NCBI GenBank assembly: GCA_951812725.1
Contig: OX638330.1
Coordinates: 5,621,405-5,685,404, forward strand
Length of the DNA: 64,000 nt
Direction of reading: 5' to 3'
Origin: an uncultured Caldilineaceae bacterium
Lineage (GTDB): Bacteria; Chloroflexota; Anaerolineae; Caldilineales; Caldilineaceae
A model generated the notes under the pieces. The model searched no databases, had not been told where the DNA came from, and saw only the letters and a list, made by a program, of their open reading frames with translations. Shown here piece after piece: positions 8,293 through 17,510 of the stretch. The position numbers were made by a program, and so were the translations under genes. Within the stretch, counting starts at the first letter, position 1, and each line of letters begins with the position of its first letter.

Positions 8293-9237
8293 ATGTCTTC
8301 CTCTCGTTCCGTTGCCGTAACCGGCGGGCTCGGCAACCTGGGTACAAAGCTGCTGCTCCACCTGGCCCGCACCAGCTCTTGCCCGCTGCTGATTGGGCTG
8401 GACCTGCGCGCACCGTCTTCTCAACAGTCGCAGACATTGCAGGCTGCCGCCGCGCAGAACACGACAGGCACGACGCCGGCAATCGAACTGCTCGAATGTG
8501 ACCTGACCGATCCCCGCGACAGCCGCTGGCGCGATGCCCTGCAGCGCGTGCAATCAGTCGTTCACTTCGCCGCATTCAACCCCTACCCGGACGCCAGCTG
8601 GGACGAAGCTGCCATCTCCATCGACATTACCCTTAATGTGGCGTTGGCCGCAGCAGATAGCCCTTCCGTCGAGCGCTTTGTCTTTGCCACCTCCAACCAC
8701 GTAATGGGCCGCTACAAAGACAATCCCCTCGCCGCGACCGTGGGCCTTGGTACGCTGCGCCCCGACAGCCCTCTGGGCGTGGGCACGGTCTGGGCAGAAG
8801 CCGACCCGCCCTTGGACGCCACCGCCTACTCAACGACCAAAATGGTGGGCGAACGTATCTGCCAGGCCCTCGGTGCGCAGGCCAACGGCGCCACCACTTT
8901 TGTGAGCGTCCGTATCGGCTGGTGTCAGCCTGGCGCCAACCTTCCCGAAACGCTCAATGCCACCGGCGAGCCCCGCGCGGAGAGCGGCGCCGCCGAATCC
9001 CACCCCGACCCGGAAGGATACCGGCGGGCGGAGCGCTGGTTCCGCCTGATGTGGTTGTCGAACCGGGACTTTGCGCACCTGTTTGAACGCGCCATCAACG
9101 CCGACGCCAGTCAGTGGCCCGCGCCGGCCATCGTCGTAAACGGCATGTCTGCCAACACCGGTATGGCCTGGAGTCTCGAGGAGACGCGCAGCCATCTTGG
9201 CTATCAACCCCAGGACGACGTGACGCGCACTGAATAA
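8293..9237 (+). CDS. NAD(P)-dependent SDR, uronate dehydrogenase-like
   Basis: Extended short-chain dehydrogenase/epimerase of 314 residues. The Rossmann motif TGGLGNLG is at residues 10-17, a NAD-binding HFAAFNP near 91-97, and the catalytic YSTTK with Tyr179 and Lys183; Ser134 in the FATSNHVMG stretch completes the triad. That FATSNHV segment and the overall layout resemble uronate dehydrogenases, which oxidise D-glucuronate or D-galacturonate to aldarolactones, but a nucleotide-sugar epimerase cannot be excluded. An AGGAG precedes the ATG. The following gene, a TIM-barrel isomerase, starts 33 bases after the stop, suggesting one transcript devoted to sugar or sugar-acid turnover. Confidence 0.8.
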   Translation: MSSSRSVAVTGGLGNLGTKLLLHLARTSSCPLLIGLDLRAPSSQQSQTLQAAAAQNTTGTTPAIELLECDLTDPRDSRWRDALQRVQSVVHFAAFNPYPDASWDEAAISIDITLNVALAAADSPSVERFVFATSNHVMGRYKDNPLAATVGLGTLRPDSPLGVGTVWAEADPPLDATAYSTTKMVGERICQALGAQANGATTFVSVRIGWCQPGANLPETLNATGEPRAESGAAESHPDPEGYRRAERWFRLMWLSNRDFAHLFERAINADASQWPAPAIVVNGMSANTGMAWSLEETRSHLGYQPQDDVTRTE

Positions 9238-9270
9238 AAGCTACTTCCCACCGGGCAAAGGAGAACCCAC

Positions 9271-10077
9271 ATGAGCTACAAGCTCGCCTACAGTACGTTG
9301 CGCTGGCAAAATCCGGCCCTGGAGCCGGCCCTCAACAAGCTGACCGAGTCAGGATGGCAGGGCTGGGAGAGCAGGCTGCCCCTCAACTGGATGGGAACGC
9401 CCACGCGGCTGCGGCGTGTCTGCGCCGACGCCGGCATGCCCCTTATCGTCCTGACGGCCAACGGAACGCCGGATAGCCGCGATCGCGAAAACGTCGAGCT
9501 GAACCGGCGGCGGATGGAGTTCGCAGCTGAAATGGGCTGCGACTGCTTCATGTATATGAATGGCGGCAAGCCGGACAACGGCCCGGTCACCGATGATGAT
9601 GTCTTGGCGGCCGCAGAAGGCGCCGACGAATGGGCCGAATACGCGGCCCAGTTCGGCCTCGAGCTGACCTATCATATCCATACCAATCTGCTGGTTGATT
9701 CGATCGACCACTGGAAGCTGTACATGGACAATCTGCGCACCGCCAAGCTGTGCATCGACGTCTCGCACGCACAGTTATGGGGCTATGACGCCGTCGCATC
9801 GCTGCGGGATTTCAGCGCCCAGCTGAACTACGTGCATCTGCAGGACTGGGCCACCACCACCCGCCGCGCAGACGGATTCTACGATCCCCAATGGTGCCAG
9901 GTCGGCGAACACGAGAACATCGATTTTCCGGGCATTAGGGTCGTTCTGGATGAAATCGGCTACGATCGCTGGGTGACAGCCTGCCCCGGCCAGCCGATCC
10001 CCGGCCGCGATGATCCCCTGAGCGAGGCCAAACGCAGCGCGGGAATGGTCACCTATCTGCGGGGCATCGGCTACTAG
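9271..10077 (+). CDS. Sugar phosphate isomerase/epimerase family protein (TIM barrel)
   Basis: A 268-residue protein of the xylose isomerase-like TIM-barrel group, whose members isomerise or epimerise ketoses, inositol derivatives or sugar phosphates using a divalent metal. Supporting stretches are LTYHIHTN (about residues 130-137), KLCIDVSHAQLWG (about 159-171), LNYVHLQDW (about 185-193) and the late ENIDFPGI. The His/Asp/Glu residues in these strands are at the usual metal-ligand positions. It has a clean AAAGGAG and probably shares a transcript with the preceding SDR gene. Its stop overlaps by 4 bases the stop of the convergent SDR gene on the other strand. The precise sugar substrate is unknown. 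Confidence 0.85.
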   Translation: MSYKLAYSTLRWQNPALEPALNKLTESGWQGWESRLPLNWMGTPTRLRRVCADAGMPLIVLTANGTPDSRDRENVELNRRRMEFAAEMGCDCFMYMNGGKPDNGPVTDDDVLAAAEGADEWAEYAAQFGLELTYHIHTNLLVDSIDHWKLYMDNLRTAKLCIDVSHAQLWGYDAVASLRDFSAQLNYVHLQDWATTTRRADGFYDPQWCQVGEHENIDFPGIRVVLDEIGYDRWVTACPGQPIPGRDDPLSEAKRSAGMVTYLRGIGY

Positions 10078-10901
10078 GTGTCCAGGTCGATCTCAGGGTT
10101 ATCCCGGAAATACCTGGCCGTATCTAGGACCAGATTTTCCTGCAGTTGGATCGTCATGCCGCCGTCAACGACCAGCGTGTGGCCGGTGATGAACCCGGCC
10201 TCATCAGAGCAGAGGAAGCGCACCGCGTTGGCGATGTCGTCGGGCACGCCAGTGTGACGCAGAGGATAGTGTTGGTCAAAGAAACGCAGCAGAGAAGGAT
10301 TGATCTCCCAGCGTTCGCCCTGGCGCTCGGTCACGATATGGCCGGGGCAGATGCAGTTGACACGCACGCCGATCGGCCCGAAATCAAGCGCCATCTGGCG
10401 GCTCATGGCGATGATCGCCGCCTTGGTCATCTCGTAAGCGAGGCTTGACGGCGCAACCAGCTGCCCATGCACTGAAGAGATGTTGACGATGCTGCCGCCG
10501 CCGCTGGCCTGGATGTGCGGCACGCCGTGCTTCGCGCTCAGAAAAACAGCCTTCTGCGAAGCGATGAGCGCCCGGTCGAACGCAGTCTCAGTCAGGGTGA
10601 TTGCTGTGCCGTCCGGCTCTAAGGTTCCCCAGGCGTTGTTCACCAAAATGTGAAGCCCGCCCCAAAGCGCAACCGCGTGTTCAATCATCGGCCGAATCTG
10701 TTCCGGTTGCGAAATGTCGACCTCGTAGGCGGAGGCCGTGCCGCCGCTCTCCTCGATACGGGCCACATTTTCAGCGGCTTTCTCCGGCACAAAGTCGGTG
10801 ATCAACACCTTCGCCCCGTCCGCGGCCAGCCGCCGCGCAATCGCGCCGCCAATCCCGATCGCGCCCCCGGTGACGATTGCGATTTTATCATTGAGTGTCA
10901 T
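10074..10901 (-). CDS. SDR family oxidoreductase (glucose/3-oxoacyl dehydrogenase-like)
   Basis: Classical short-chain dehydrogenase/reductase of 275 residues. NAD(P) site TGGAIGIG at residues 11-18, NNAWG at 88-92 and the catalytic Ser143, Tyr156, Lys160 (YEMTK) are all present. Asp36 at the end of the second strand (LITDF) favours NAD over NADP. The C-terminal GHTLVVDGGM is typical of glucose 1-dehydrogenase-like and polyol or sugar-acid dehydrogenases. It is transcribed toward the TIM-barrel isomerase gene and overlaps its end by 4 bases. The setting among sugar-acid genes suggests a sugar or aldonate substrate, which is inference. Confidence 0.9.
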   Translation of the reverse strand: MTLNDKIAIVTGGAIGIGGAIARRLAADGAKVLITDFVPEKAAENVARIEESGGTASAYEVDISQPEQIRPMIEHAVALWGGLHILVNNAWGTLEPDGTAITLTETAFDRALIASQKAVFLSAKHGVPHIQASGGGSIVNISSVHGQLVAPSSLAYEMTKAAIIAMSRQMALDFGPIGVRVNCICPGHIVTERQGERWEINPSLLRFFDQHYPLRHTGVPDDIANAVRFLCSDEAGFITGHTLVVDGGMTIQLQENLVLDTARYFRDNPEIDLDT

Positions 10902-11064
10902 TGTGGTTCCTCTGGCAAGTTGGTAGATAGGAAGGCGGATTCAGTATACTTGTCGGCCTTACTGTAACCAAACCGGGGGCAACTGGCGTCCAGTGCTGTA
11001 CTGAAGGGGCTCTTGAAACGATCTGATTATGAGAGATGGGTCAAACGTTATATGCTGATTTGAC

Positions 11065-11475
11065 ATGAAGCCTGCAGATCCTTGGCAACGGTTTGACGGC
11101 AAGAATATGGAAGCCCAGAGCAGCACCATACACGAAATAGTCTCACTACTCAGCACCATCCATCCCTTCCGGATCGTGCTATTTGGCTCCCATGCATTGG
11201 AGACGGAAGAATCGGAAAGCGATATCGACCTGTTGGTCATTCTGGACTCTGAGGATATCTCACAGACCTATGGGGAAAGAATGCAGAGCAGGCTCACGGT
11301 GAGGGAGCGCCTCCGAGCAGTCAACAGGCGTGTTCCCATCGACCTCATCGTCTATACCAAGGGCGAATACGAATATCTCAAGAAACAAGGCTCTTCTTTT
11401 CTGAAGGAGATAGAGAGCACAGGGAAGACGTTGTATGAGAAGGCAGGTTATAGGGTGGCTGTGTCCAAGCCGTAA
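11065..11475 (+). CDS. MNT-type nucleotidyltransferase domain protein
   Basis: A 136-residue minimal nucleotidyltransferase. The fold signature GSHALETEESESDIDLLV is at residues 46-63, with the two metal-binding Asp in SDIDL and a third in PIDLIVY. Such proteins are often the antitoxin or AMP-transferring half of MNT-HEPN toxin-antitoxin pairs. No HEPN gene follows; the next gene is a membrane zinc-ribbon protein. The true start may be the internal ATG at 11107 (MEAQSS), since no good ribosome-binding site precedes 11065. It is either an orphan or has a partner outside the families I recognise. Confidence 0.75.
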   Translation: MKPADPWQRFDGKNMEAQSSTIHEIVSLLSTIHPFRIVLFGSHALETEESESDIDLLVILDSEDISQTYGERMQSRLTVRERLRAVNRRVPIDLIVYTKGEYEYLKKQGSSFLKEIESTGKTLYEKAGYRVAVSKP

Positions 11476-11514
11476 TGACCTGAAAATAGATTTCCAGGGA
11501 AAGAGGAAACAACA

Positions 11515-11889
11515 ATGGAACTACCACCAATCGATCTGTCGGACCTGCTCGGGCAAACAGAGTTGCTAACTAACGGTGCCTCCTTCGCAGCGATCTGGCT
11601 TGTGTTTGGTCTTGTCGGCGCTGTCGTCGCTACCAACAAGGGGCGAAGCGGGTGTGTGTGGTCTGTCCTTGGGCTGCTGCTGGGCCCGGTGAGCTTTGTC
11701 TTGGCGATCACTGTCTCCAAGAATCAGCCAGTGCTTGAGCAAAGATTGGTTCAGAGCGGCGAAATGCAGTACTGTCCCTACTGCGCCGAACTGGTCAAAG
11801 CCGAAGCGATCAAGTGTCGCTACTGCGGTGAAGACTTCGGATCAAGCCAGTCATCGGATGCGCCCTATATGCGAAGGTCCAACTTCTAG
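11515..11889 (+). CDS. Small membrane protein with C-terminal zinc ribbon
   Basis: A 124-residue protein with two hydrophobic helices at about residues 22-40 and 47-66 and a C-terminal zinc ribbon, CPYCAELVKAEAIKCRYCG, holding two CxxC pairs at about 86-104. The GRSGCVWSVLGLLLGPVSF segment between ribbon and first helix matches a common arrangement of small bacterial membrane zinc-ribbon proteins of unknown function. The ribbon would face the cytoplasm. An AAAGAGGAAAC precedes the ATG. It follows the nucleotidyltransferase gene by 39 bases and could be co-transcribed with it. Confidence 0.75.
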   Translation: MELPPIDLSDLLGQTELLTNGASFAAIWLVFGLVGAVVATNKGRSGCVWSVLGLLLGPVSFVLAITVSKNQPVLEQRLVQSGEMQYCPYCAELVKAEAIKCRYCGEDFGSSQSSDAPYMRRSNF

Positions 11890-12210
11890 CTGTCCGCGGA
11901 TGTCCGGACCGCGGCCTGCCCAAGTGCAGAGCGAATTCGAAAACGACTTTGAGACGCCGGGTCTATCCCTCCACATCTGTGTGTTGCGGCACCGTTTCTC
12001 TCTTCATAAGGCTCTGTCTTTTTCGCCTGGTAGCGCCATCGACATCTCCGAATTGGGCAGTCAACTGAGCAGAGATCTTCATGTGTCCCGCAATGAGCTA
12101 AAGGAAGCCCGGAATTTGAACGGGTGGGACTTGCACAGTTAGCGCTGCTGTTACCACCAGCCGCTGCGTCGCTCGCTTTTGAGCCACCTATCACAAGGAA
12201 AACCAATACC
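11890..12210. other. Intergenic region, no gene seen
   Basis: 321 bases with no convincing reading frame; frames present continue out of neighbouring genes. A short inverted repeat around GTCCGCGGATGTCCGGACC at 11892-11910 is the only visible structure. The end carries the ribosome-binding site of the next gene. Confidence 0.5.
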
Positions 12211-12420
12211 ATGCAGCACGAAAAATGGAACTGCCCCAAATGCGACAATCTCGAGTTCGAGACCGATATCTTCCAGGCCACCGGCGGCACCTTTGCCAAG
12301 ATCTTCGACGTCCAGAATAAAAAGTTCACCACCGTCACCTGTACGCGCTGCCAGTACACCGAGATCTACAAGTCTAGCACCTCGAACCTGGGCAATGTCT
12401 TTGATTTCTTCACCTCGTAA
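12211..12420 (+). CDS. Small zinc-ribbon protein (YpzJ/COG3478-like)
   Basis: A 69-residue protein starting MQHEKWNCPKC with a second CTRC pair near residues 47-50, giving a four-cysteine zinc ribbon around a middle GGTFAKIFDVQNKKFTTV strand region. This matches the small nucleic-acid-binding-type zinc ribbons of the YpzJ/COG3478 group. The start at 12211 is chosen over a longer frame because of the AAGGAAA 8 bases upstream and because family members begin at this point. The C-terminus FDFFTS is also family-like. Function unknown. Confidence 0.8.
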   Translation: MQHEKWNCPKCDNLEFETDIFQATGGTFAKIFDVQNKKFTTVTCTRCQYTEIYKSSTSNLGNVFDFFTS

Positions 12421-12447
12421 AACGCCAGATCACTCTTGAGAGAAACA

Positions 12448-13137
12448 ATGTGCCATAAAGCTGTTATCTTCGACCTCTTCGGCACCTTGGTCAACAGTTT
12501 CACGCGCCGCGAGTACGACCAGGTAAACGCGCAGATGGCCGCAGCGGTTAGCGTGCCCTACCCGGAATTCTGGCAGCTCATGGGCGAAACCTACCAGGAC
12601 AGTTGCTTGGGCCGCTATAGTTCCTACGAGGACCTTGTCTCCGATGTCTGCAGTCGCGCCGGCGTTCAAGCAAATCAATCCCAGATTACGCAGGCTGCCA
12701 CTTTTCACTACGAATTCATCGCCAACGCAATCGTACCTGAACCAGAAGTCCTGCAAGCGCTGGACAAGCTGAAGCAAACAGGATACCGGCTCGGCCTTAT
12801 CAGTGACTGCGGTCCTTCGGTCCCGCTGCTCTTCCCGAAATCTCCCCTGGCCCGTTACATCGACGTCCCCGTTTTTTCCTGCGAAGAGCGGATCAAGAAA
12901 CCTTCAAGCGACATCTATCATCGAATCTGTCAGCGCCTGGAGATGGAACCGCAGGAATGTATCTATGTCGGCGACGGCAGCAGCCAGGAGTTGACAGGCG
13001 CGGCAGCGATAGGAATGCGGCCGGTCCTGAAGCGAACCGATCTGCGCGATGTCTACGATAGCCATAGACCTGAAGTGGAATACTGGCGGGGGCCGGCTGT
13101 TGATGAGATCAAAGAACTCTGTGACATGCGCTTTTGA
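12448..13137 (+). CDS. HAD family hydrolase
   Basis: A 229-residue HAD-superfamily phosphatase/dehalogenase. Motif I is FDLFGTLV with Asp9 as nucleophile; the usual second Asp of DxD is Phe, as often seen in HAD-IA and 2-haloacid dehalogenase-like members. Motif II is SDCG (about 118-121), motif III the Lys in ERIKKPSSDIY (about 149-153), and motif IV GDGSSQE (about 172-178). The ATG at 12448 is preferred to an in-frame TTG at 12436, which has no spacing for a ribosome-binding site. The substrate is not predictable. A phosphatase role in the surrounding sugar metabolism is possible. Confidence 0.85.
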   Translation: MCHKAVIFDLFGTLVNSFTRREYDQVNAQMAAAVSVPYPEFWQLMGETYQDSCLGRYSSYEDLVSDVCSRAGVQANQSQITQAATFHYEFIANAIVPEPEVLQALDKLKQTGYRLGLISDCGPSVPLLFPKSPLARYIDVPVFSCEERIKKPSSDIYHRICQRLEMEPQECIYVGDGSSQELTGAAAIGMRPVLKRTDLRDVYDSHRPEVEYWRGPAVDEIKELCDMRF

Positions 13138-13177
13138 AATGCGGCAACGCTAAAGCGAGACATATCATTGAATTAAG

Positions 13178-13408
13178 ATGAAGATGGTCTACTTCGAGAA
13201 GGAGGATGTACTGCATTTGGCGATTTCCGATGAGCCAGAAATGGGGAGTATGGAGCTAGGCCCCAACATCACGGCTGAACTAAACAACGACGGAGAACGC
13301 ATTGGGATTGAAATACTGAACGCCAGCGCTTTCATCCGGGATTCAGTTGTGGAGTCATTACAGGCGAAGATGCTTTCACTTGCCAATGTCGAAAGCACGC
13401 GTACTTGA
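13178..13408 (+). CDS. DUF2283 family protein
   Basis: A 76-residue protein with the DUF2283 pattern: an N-terminal YFEKEDVLHLAISDEP, a central PNITAELNNDGERIGIEIL and the trailing NASAF. The family is common in Chloroflexota and cyanobacteria and is often found beside small toxin-like genes. None of the partners I know, such as a DUF4258 protein, is seen here. The ATG has no clear Shine-Dalgarno. Function unknown. Confidence 0.85.
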   Translation: MKMVYFEKEDVLHLAISDEPEMGSMELGPNITAELNNDGERIGIEILNASAFIRDSVVESLQAKMLSLANVESTRT

Positions 13409-13540
13409 ATGTTGAATGCGCTACCATCTCGCTAATTGAACGCGTGCTGACTGGCGCCCATTCTATCTCTGCGCGGAAACTCCAAAGCAGCCTGATCGCC
13501 CGCTGGAGCCGCCGCGCCAACCGCTGCAAAGGACAAAAAC

Positions 13541-14497
13541 ATGCTGCGCGTCTCAATCTTCAAGCACCAATCAGAGCTAACCGACCAATGGCTGCGCCAG
13601 AAAGTGGCCCTCGGCGCCGACGCCATCGACTTCGGAGGCGACACAGACATGCCCGGCGTCGCCGACCAGGGCTACCCGGACCTGGATGAAGTGCGCGCGC
13701 TGCGCAAGCGGGTGCGCTCCTTCGGCATCGACATCAACCGCGTCACGCTCCCCACCCTTACGCAGACCTACATCGACGATCGCGTCGGCGCCGAGGATGA
13801 GCTGGACAACGCCGCCAAAGCTCTCGAAGTCTACGGCAAGGTCCGTCTCCCCATCGCTCGCCAGCGCGTGATTGGGGACGTCTTCCCGCACATGATGGAA
13901 AGGTACCGCACCAAGCATCGCGGCGGCTACAGTGCCCGCGCCGAGACTCTCGTGCAAGGGCCACACGACATCCCTTCGCGCGCCGAACTGGAGCGCTGGT
14001 GGGATCGCTTCTGCCATGCCTTCGAGCGCCTGACCCCAATCGCCGAGGAATACGACATCAAGCTGGCCGTCCACCCGTCCGATACGCCCAACGTCGATAC
14101 TCCTTTCGGCGGCATCGGCTTCCACCGCATCATCGACGCCTTCCCCAGCCCCAACGTCGGCTACGTCTACTGCATCGGCACCCGCTCCGAGGCCGGCGGC
14201 AGTTCGCTCGTGATCGACGAGATCAACAACTACGGGCGCAAGGGCAAGATCTTCATGCTCCACATGCGTAATGTGCGCGGCAGCCTCGCCACCGCCAGCG
14301 GTTTTGAAGAAACACTGCTCGACGACGGCGACCTCAACATGGCCCGCATCCTGCGCGAACTGCGCAACGTCGGCTTCAGCGGCTACATCAATCCGGACCA
14401 TATCCCTCACCTGCCCGGTGACAACGAGACGCTCGACGTCGGCTGGGCCTACTCGATCGGATATCTCAAGGCGCTCTACGCCGCGGTTGTGGCCTGA
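13541..14497 (+). CDS. Mannonate dehydratase-type enzyme (UxuA family)
   Basis: TIM-barrel protein of 318 residues. The features of UxuA mannonate dehydratase, which converts D-mannonate to 2-keto-3-deoxygluconate, are present: HPSDTPN (about residues 177-183), a Cys in YVYCIGTRSE (about 204-213), HMRNVRGS (about 237-244) followed by ETLLDDGDLNM, and the C-terminal PDHIPHLPGD. These supply the His/Cys/His/Asp metal ligands of the family. It is shorter than the E. coli enzyme of 394 residues. A clean AAAGGA precedes the ATG. With the uronate-dehydrogenase-like SDR upstream and the Gfo/Idh/MocA gene downstream, it supports a hexuronate or aldonate route. Family assignment good; exact sugar acid inferred. 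Confidence 0.8.
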   Translation: MLRVSIFKHQSELTDQWLRQKVALGADAIDFGGDTDMPGVADQGYPDLDEVRALRKRVRSFGIDINRVTLPTLTQTYIDDRVGAEDELDNAAKALEVYGKVRLPIARQRVIGDVFPHMMERYRTKHRGGYSARAETLVQGPHDIPSRAELERWWDRFCHAFERLTPIAEEYDIKLAVHPSDTPNVDTPFGGIGFHRIIDAFPSPNVGYVYCIGTRSEAGGSSLVIDEINNYGRKGKIFMLHMRNVRGSLATASGFEETLLDDGDLNMARILRELRNVGFSGYINPDHIPHLPGDNETLDVGWAYSIGYLKALYAAVVA

Positions 14498-14701
14498 CCG
14501 CCGCGCCTGCTGGTTCGCCGTCGGTGACCGGTTGCTGCGTATTACCAACTGGTCGGCTCTACCTTTGTGCAATGCCTGCAGGCGGTGTAAGGTTTATGAC
14601 GTTGACGACGCCTCCATACCATACAATCGGCAGGTGTGATCGATTCCAGAAGAATGGACTTTCACTCCCTCCGCCAATACAGGTAACCATAGGACTGGAC
14701 G

Positions 14702-15778
14702 ATGACACGCAAAGTTGGGATTGTCGGCGCGCGGGGCATCGGCGAAAGGCACGCGCGCGCCTATCTGCAGGACCCCCTCGCCGAACTGGTCGCCGTCTGC
14801 GATCTGATCAAAGAGCGCGCCGACGAGGCCGCGCGAATGCACGGCGTGCGCGGATACACCAGCCTCGCCGATATGCTGCGGCACGAAGACCTGGATATTG
14901 TCGATGTCTCCACCGGCGGCGCCGAAAACGGCAGCTGGCATTTCGAGCCGACCATGGAAGCCCTGGAGGCCGGCAAGCACGTGCTTGTGGAAAAGCCGAT
15001 CTCCAACCAGATCGAAGAGGCCCGCCAGATGGTGGCCAAGGCAGCCGAAAAAGACCTCTACCTGGGCTGCAATCTCAACCACTACTTTACGCCCCCGGCC
15101 GATAAGGCCCGCCAGTACATGGAGCAGGGCCAGATCGGCGAACCGATCTACTGCCTGCACAAGATGGGCTTCAACGGCGGCGAGCAAACCTACAGCAAGA
15201 ACAGCGCGCCCAATGTCGCCGGCTTCCCCTACTTTCATGTGAAAGCCTTCCTGGCCCACCCGTTCAGCGTCATGCGCCATTTCTGCGGCGACGTGACCCA
15301 CGTCCAGGCCTTTCTCAGCCGGCCCGCCTTCCGCGTAGAGGCCGACGACCCCATGCTCTCCGTCAACAGCATCCACCTGCAGTTTGCCAGCGGCGCCGCC
15401 GGCTATCTGCTCAGCCAGCGCGGCGACGCCACCTTCGGACACGGCGGCTGGTGGAGCGTCGAAGTCGGCGGGACCCGCGGCACCTTCTGCATCGAAAACT
15501 GCATCGAAAAGATCACATACTGGCCCGCTCCCACCGCCGAAGGCGCCGCGCCGCCGCAGGTCACCAACAGCGGCATCACCGACTTCGACCAGACCTTTCC
15601 CCGCCGTATCCATGCCTTTCTCGAAGATGTGAACAACGGAGTTCCGAAAAGTGAACTGCGGGCTTCGGGCCGCGACGCCCTCGCTACCTTGGAGTACACG
15701 TGGGCAGCCATCCAATCCTATGAGAACGGTGGCATTCTGGTCCAGCCCCATCCTCTGCCGGACAGCAGCGGCCAGTAG
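14702..15778 (+). CDS. Gfo/Idh/MocA family oxidoreductase
   Basis: NAD(P)-dependent sugar or cyclitol dehydrogenase of 358 residues. Rossmann segment VGIVGARGIGERHARAY at residues 5-21, the hallmark EKPIS with catalytic Lys near 99, and a C-terminal substrate domain in which NHYFTPPADKAR and HVKAFLAHPFSVMRH provide the usual His. The glycine motif reads GARGIG rather than GxGxxG. An AGGAC is 6 bases before the ATG. It lies 204 bases after the mannonate dehydratase gene and 75 before the first GH32 gene, in the same direction. Substrate unknown; the context points to a sugar or sugar acid. Confidence 0.88.
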   Translation: MTRKVGIVGARGIGERHARAYLQDPLAELVAVCDLIKERADEAARMHGVRGYTSLADMLRHEDLDIVDVSTGGAENGSWHFEPTMEALEAGKHVLVEKPISNQIEEARQMVAKAAEKDLYLGCNLNHYFTPPADKARQYMEQGQIGEPIYCLHKMGFNGGEQTYSKNSAPNVAGFPYFHVKAFLAHPFSVMRHFCGDVTHVQAFLSRPAFRVEADDPMLSVNSIHLQFASGAAGYLLSQRGDATFGHGGWWSVEVGGTRGTFCIENCIEKITYWPAPTAEGAAPPQVTNSGITDFDQTFPRRIHAFLEDVNNGVPKSELRASGRDALATLEYTWAAIQSYENGGILVQPHPLPDSSGQ

Positions 15779-15853
15779 GCAGCGGCCGCTAACCAGCAAC
15801 CCGCAACCAGCCACCAATTACGAGCCGCCAGCCAAGAAAGGAAAACAGCACCA

Positions 15854-17458
15854 ATGAGCGCCGCCGAAAGAACCGATAACACTTCCCTCGTGCCCCAATT
15901 CCGTTTTCCCGAAACGCTGGCCGAGCAGGAGGCCGCGCTGCAGACCAATTCCCTGATGCAACGGCTGCTCGCCTATCGCCAGCGCTACGAGGGCGACCCC
16001 CACCGGCCCATCTACCACTACGTTAATCCGGAAAACACGCTCAACGATCCAAACGGGCTCTGCTTCTGGCAGGATCGCTGGCATCTCTTCTACCAGGCCT
16101 ATCCCCCCGAAGACCCGCGTCAACATTGGGGCCACGCCGTCAGCGACGACCTCATCCACTGGCGCGACCTGCCCTACGCCATCTACCCCAACCCCGAGGA
16201 ATGCTGTTTTTCGGGCTCGGCGCTGGTCGAGGACGATCGCGTGATCGCCATCTATCACGGCACCAAAGTGGGCAACATGGTGGCCGTCTCGCATGATCCC
16301 CTGCTGCTCAACTGGGAAAAGCTCACCGGCGCCCCCGTCATTCCCATCGCCAGCGAGGACGGCTCACCTCTTCCTTACCGCGTCTTCGATCCCTGCATCT
16401 GGAAGAAAGGCGACCACTACTACGCCCTGTCCGGCGGTACACTTCCGCACGCAGCCTCCGGCAGGCGCACGCGCGCCAACTTCCTCTTCCGCTCGCCCAA
16501 CCTGGTCGACTGGGACTACCTGCATCCGTTCGTAGAAGATGACATTTTTACGCTCGTCGGCGACGACGGCGCCTGCCCCTACTTCTGGCCAATCGGAGAC
16601 CGTCACATCCTCCTTTTCTTCAGCCACATGAGCGGCGGGCAGGCCCTGCTGGGCGACTACGACACCGAACGCGACAAGTTTGTCGTGACCTCCCAGCACG
16701 ATTTCAACTTCGGCGCCTTCGGGCCCGGCGGCGTCCATGCCCCGTCGGCCACGCCGGACGGCAACGGCGGCGTCAACGTCATCTTCAACATGAACCCGGC
16801 CAAACCGACCGAGGGCTGGAACCAGATCATGACGCTGCCGCGGCGCCTGACGTTGCAGGGCACCGACAAAATCGGCCGCGACACCCTGCTGGTCGAACCC
16901 GCTGGCGACGTCGAATCTCTGCGCAGCGAACACCGGCAGATCACCGACTTGACCCTGCCAGCCAATCAGGAGATCGTCTTGGGGAGCATCAGGGGCAACG
17001 CGATCGAGCTGATGGTGGAGATCGAAGCCAACGACGCGCCTCTGGTCGAACTGAACGTGCTGCGCTCCCCCGGCAAAGAGGAGTACACCCGCATCGCCTT
17101 CTATCGCGAGCGCGGCTTCCGCGACTGGGAGCGGTACAACGGCTGGCAGCGCGACAAACTGGCCGCCGCCACCGACAGCCTCATCTCCATCGACTCCTCC
17201 TACGCCAGCCTCTCGCCCGACGTCCGTTCACGCGCGCCGGAGACCGCGCCCGTCTTCCTCGAAAGGGATGAGCCGCTGCGCCTCAGGATTTTCGTCGACA
17301 GAAGCGTCGTCGAAGTCTTCGTCAACGGCAAGCAGTGCGTGGCCATGCGCGTCTACCCCGAGCGCGAAGACAGCGTCGGTGTCTCGCTGCGTTCGCAAGG
17401 GCAGGACGCCCGCGTTGTTTCGCTCGAGGCGTGGCAGATGGAAGATATCTATTCGTAA
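15854..17458 (+). CDS. Glycoside hydrolase family 32 protein, copy 1
   Basis: Family 32 five-bladed propeller enzyme (invertase, levanase, inulinase) of 534 residues, without signal peptide and so cytoplasmic. The nucleophile motif is LNDPNG with Asp65. The transition-state Asp is in VFDP (Asp169), where the usual Arg of RDP is Phe. The EC motif that carries the acid/base Glu reads DGAC, with Ala240 at the Glu position. The C-terminal beta-sandwich motif LRLRIFVDRSVVEVFVNG is intact. The nearly identical second copy at 18067 shares these changes. Relative to that copy, this one lacks about 25 residues near residue 429. A fructan- or sucrose-type substrate is the family default, but catalysis by the usual mechanism is in doubt. 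Confidence 0.85.
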   Translation: MSAAERTDNTSLVPQFRFPETLAEQEAALQTNSLMQRLLAYRQRYEGDPHRPIYHYVNPENTLNDPNGLCFWQDRWHLFYQAYPPEDPRQHWGHAVSDDLIHWRDLPYAIYPNPEECCFSGSALVEDDRVIAIYHGTKVGNMVAVSHDPLLLNWEKLTGAPVIPIASEDGSPLPYRVFDPCIWKKGDHYYALSGGTLPHAASGRRTRANFLFRSPNLVDWDYLHPFVEDDIFTLVGDDGACPYFWPIGDRHILLFFSHMSGGQALLGDYDTERDKFVVTSQHDFNFGAFGPGGVHAPSATPDGNGGVNVIFNMNPAKPTEGWNQIMTLPRRLTLQGTDKIGRDTLLVEPAGDVESLRSEHRQITDLTLPANQEIVLGSIRGNAIELMVEIEANDAPLVELNVLRSPGKEEYTRIAFYRERGFRDWERYNGWQRDKLAAATDSLISIDSSYASLSPDVRSRAPETAPVFLERDEPLRLRIFVDRSVVEVFVNGKQCVAMRVYPEREDSVGVSLRSQGQDARVVSLEAWQMEDIYS

Positions 17459-17510
17459 CCTGCGGCCGTCACATTTCGATGGTCGAACAGTTCTGTGAAA
17501 GGCGAAATTA

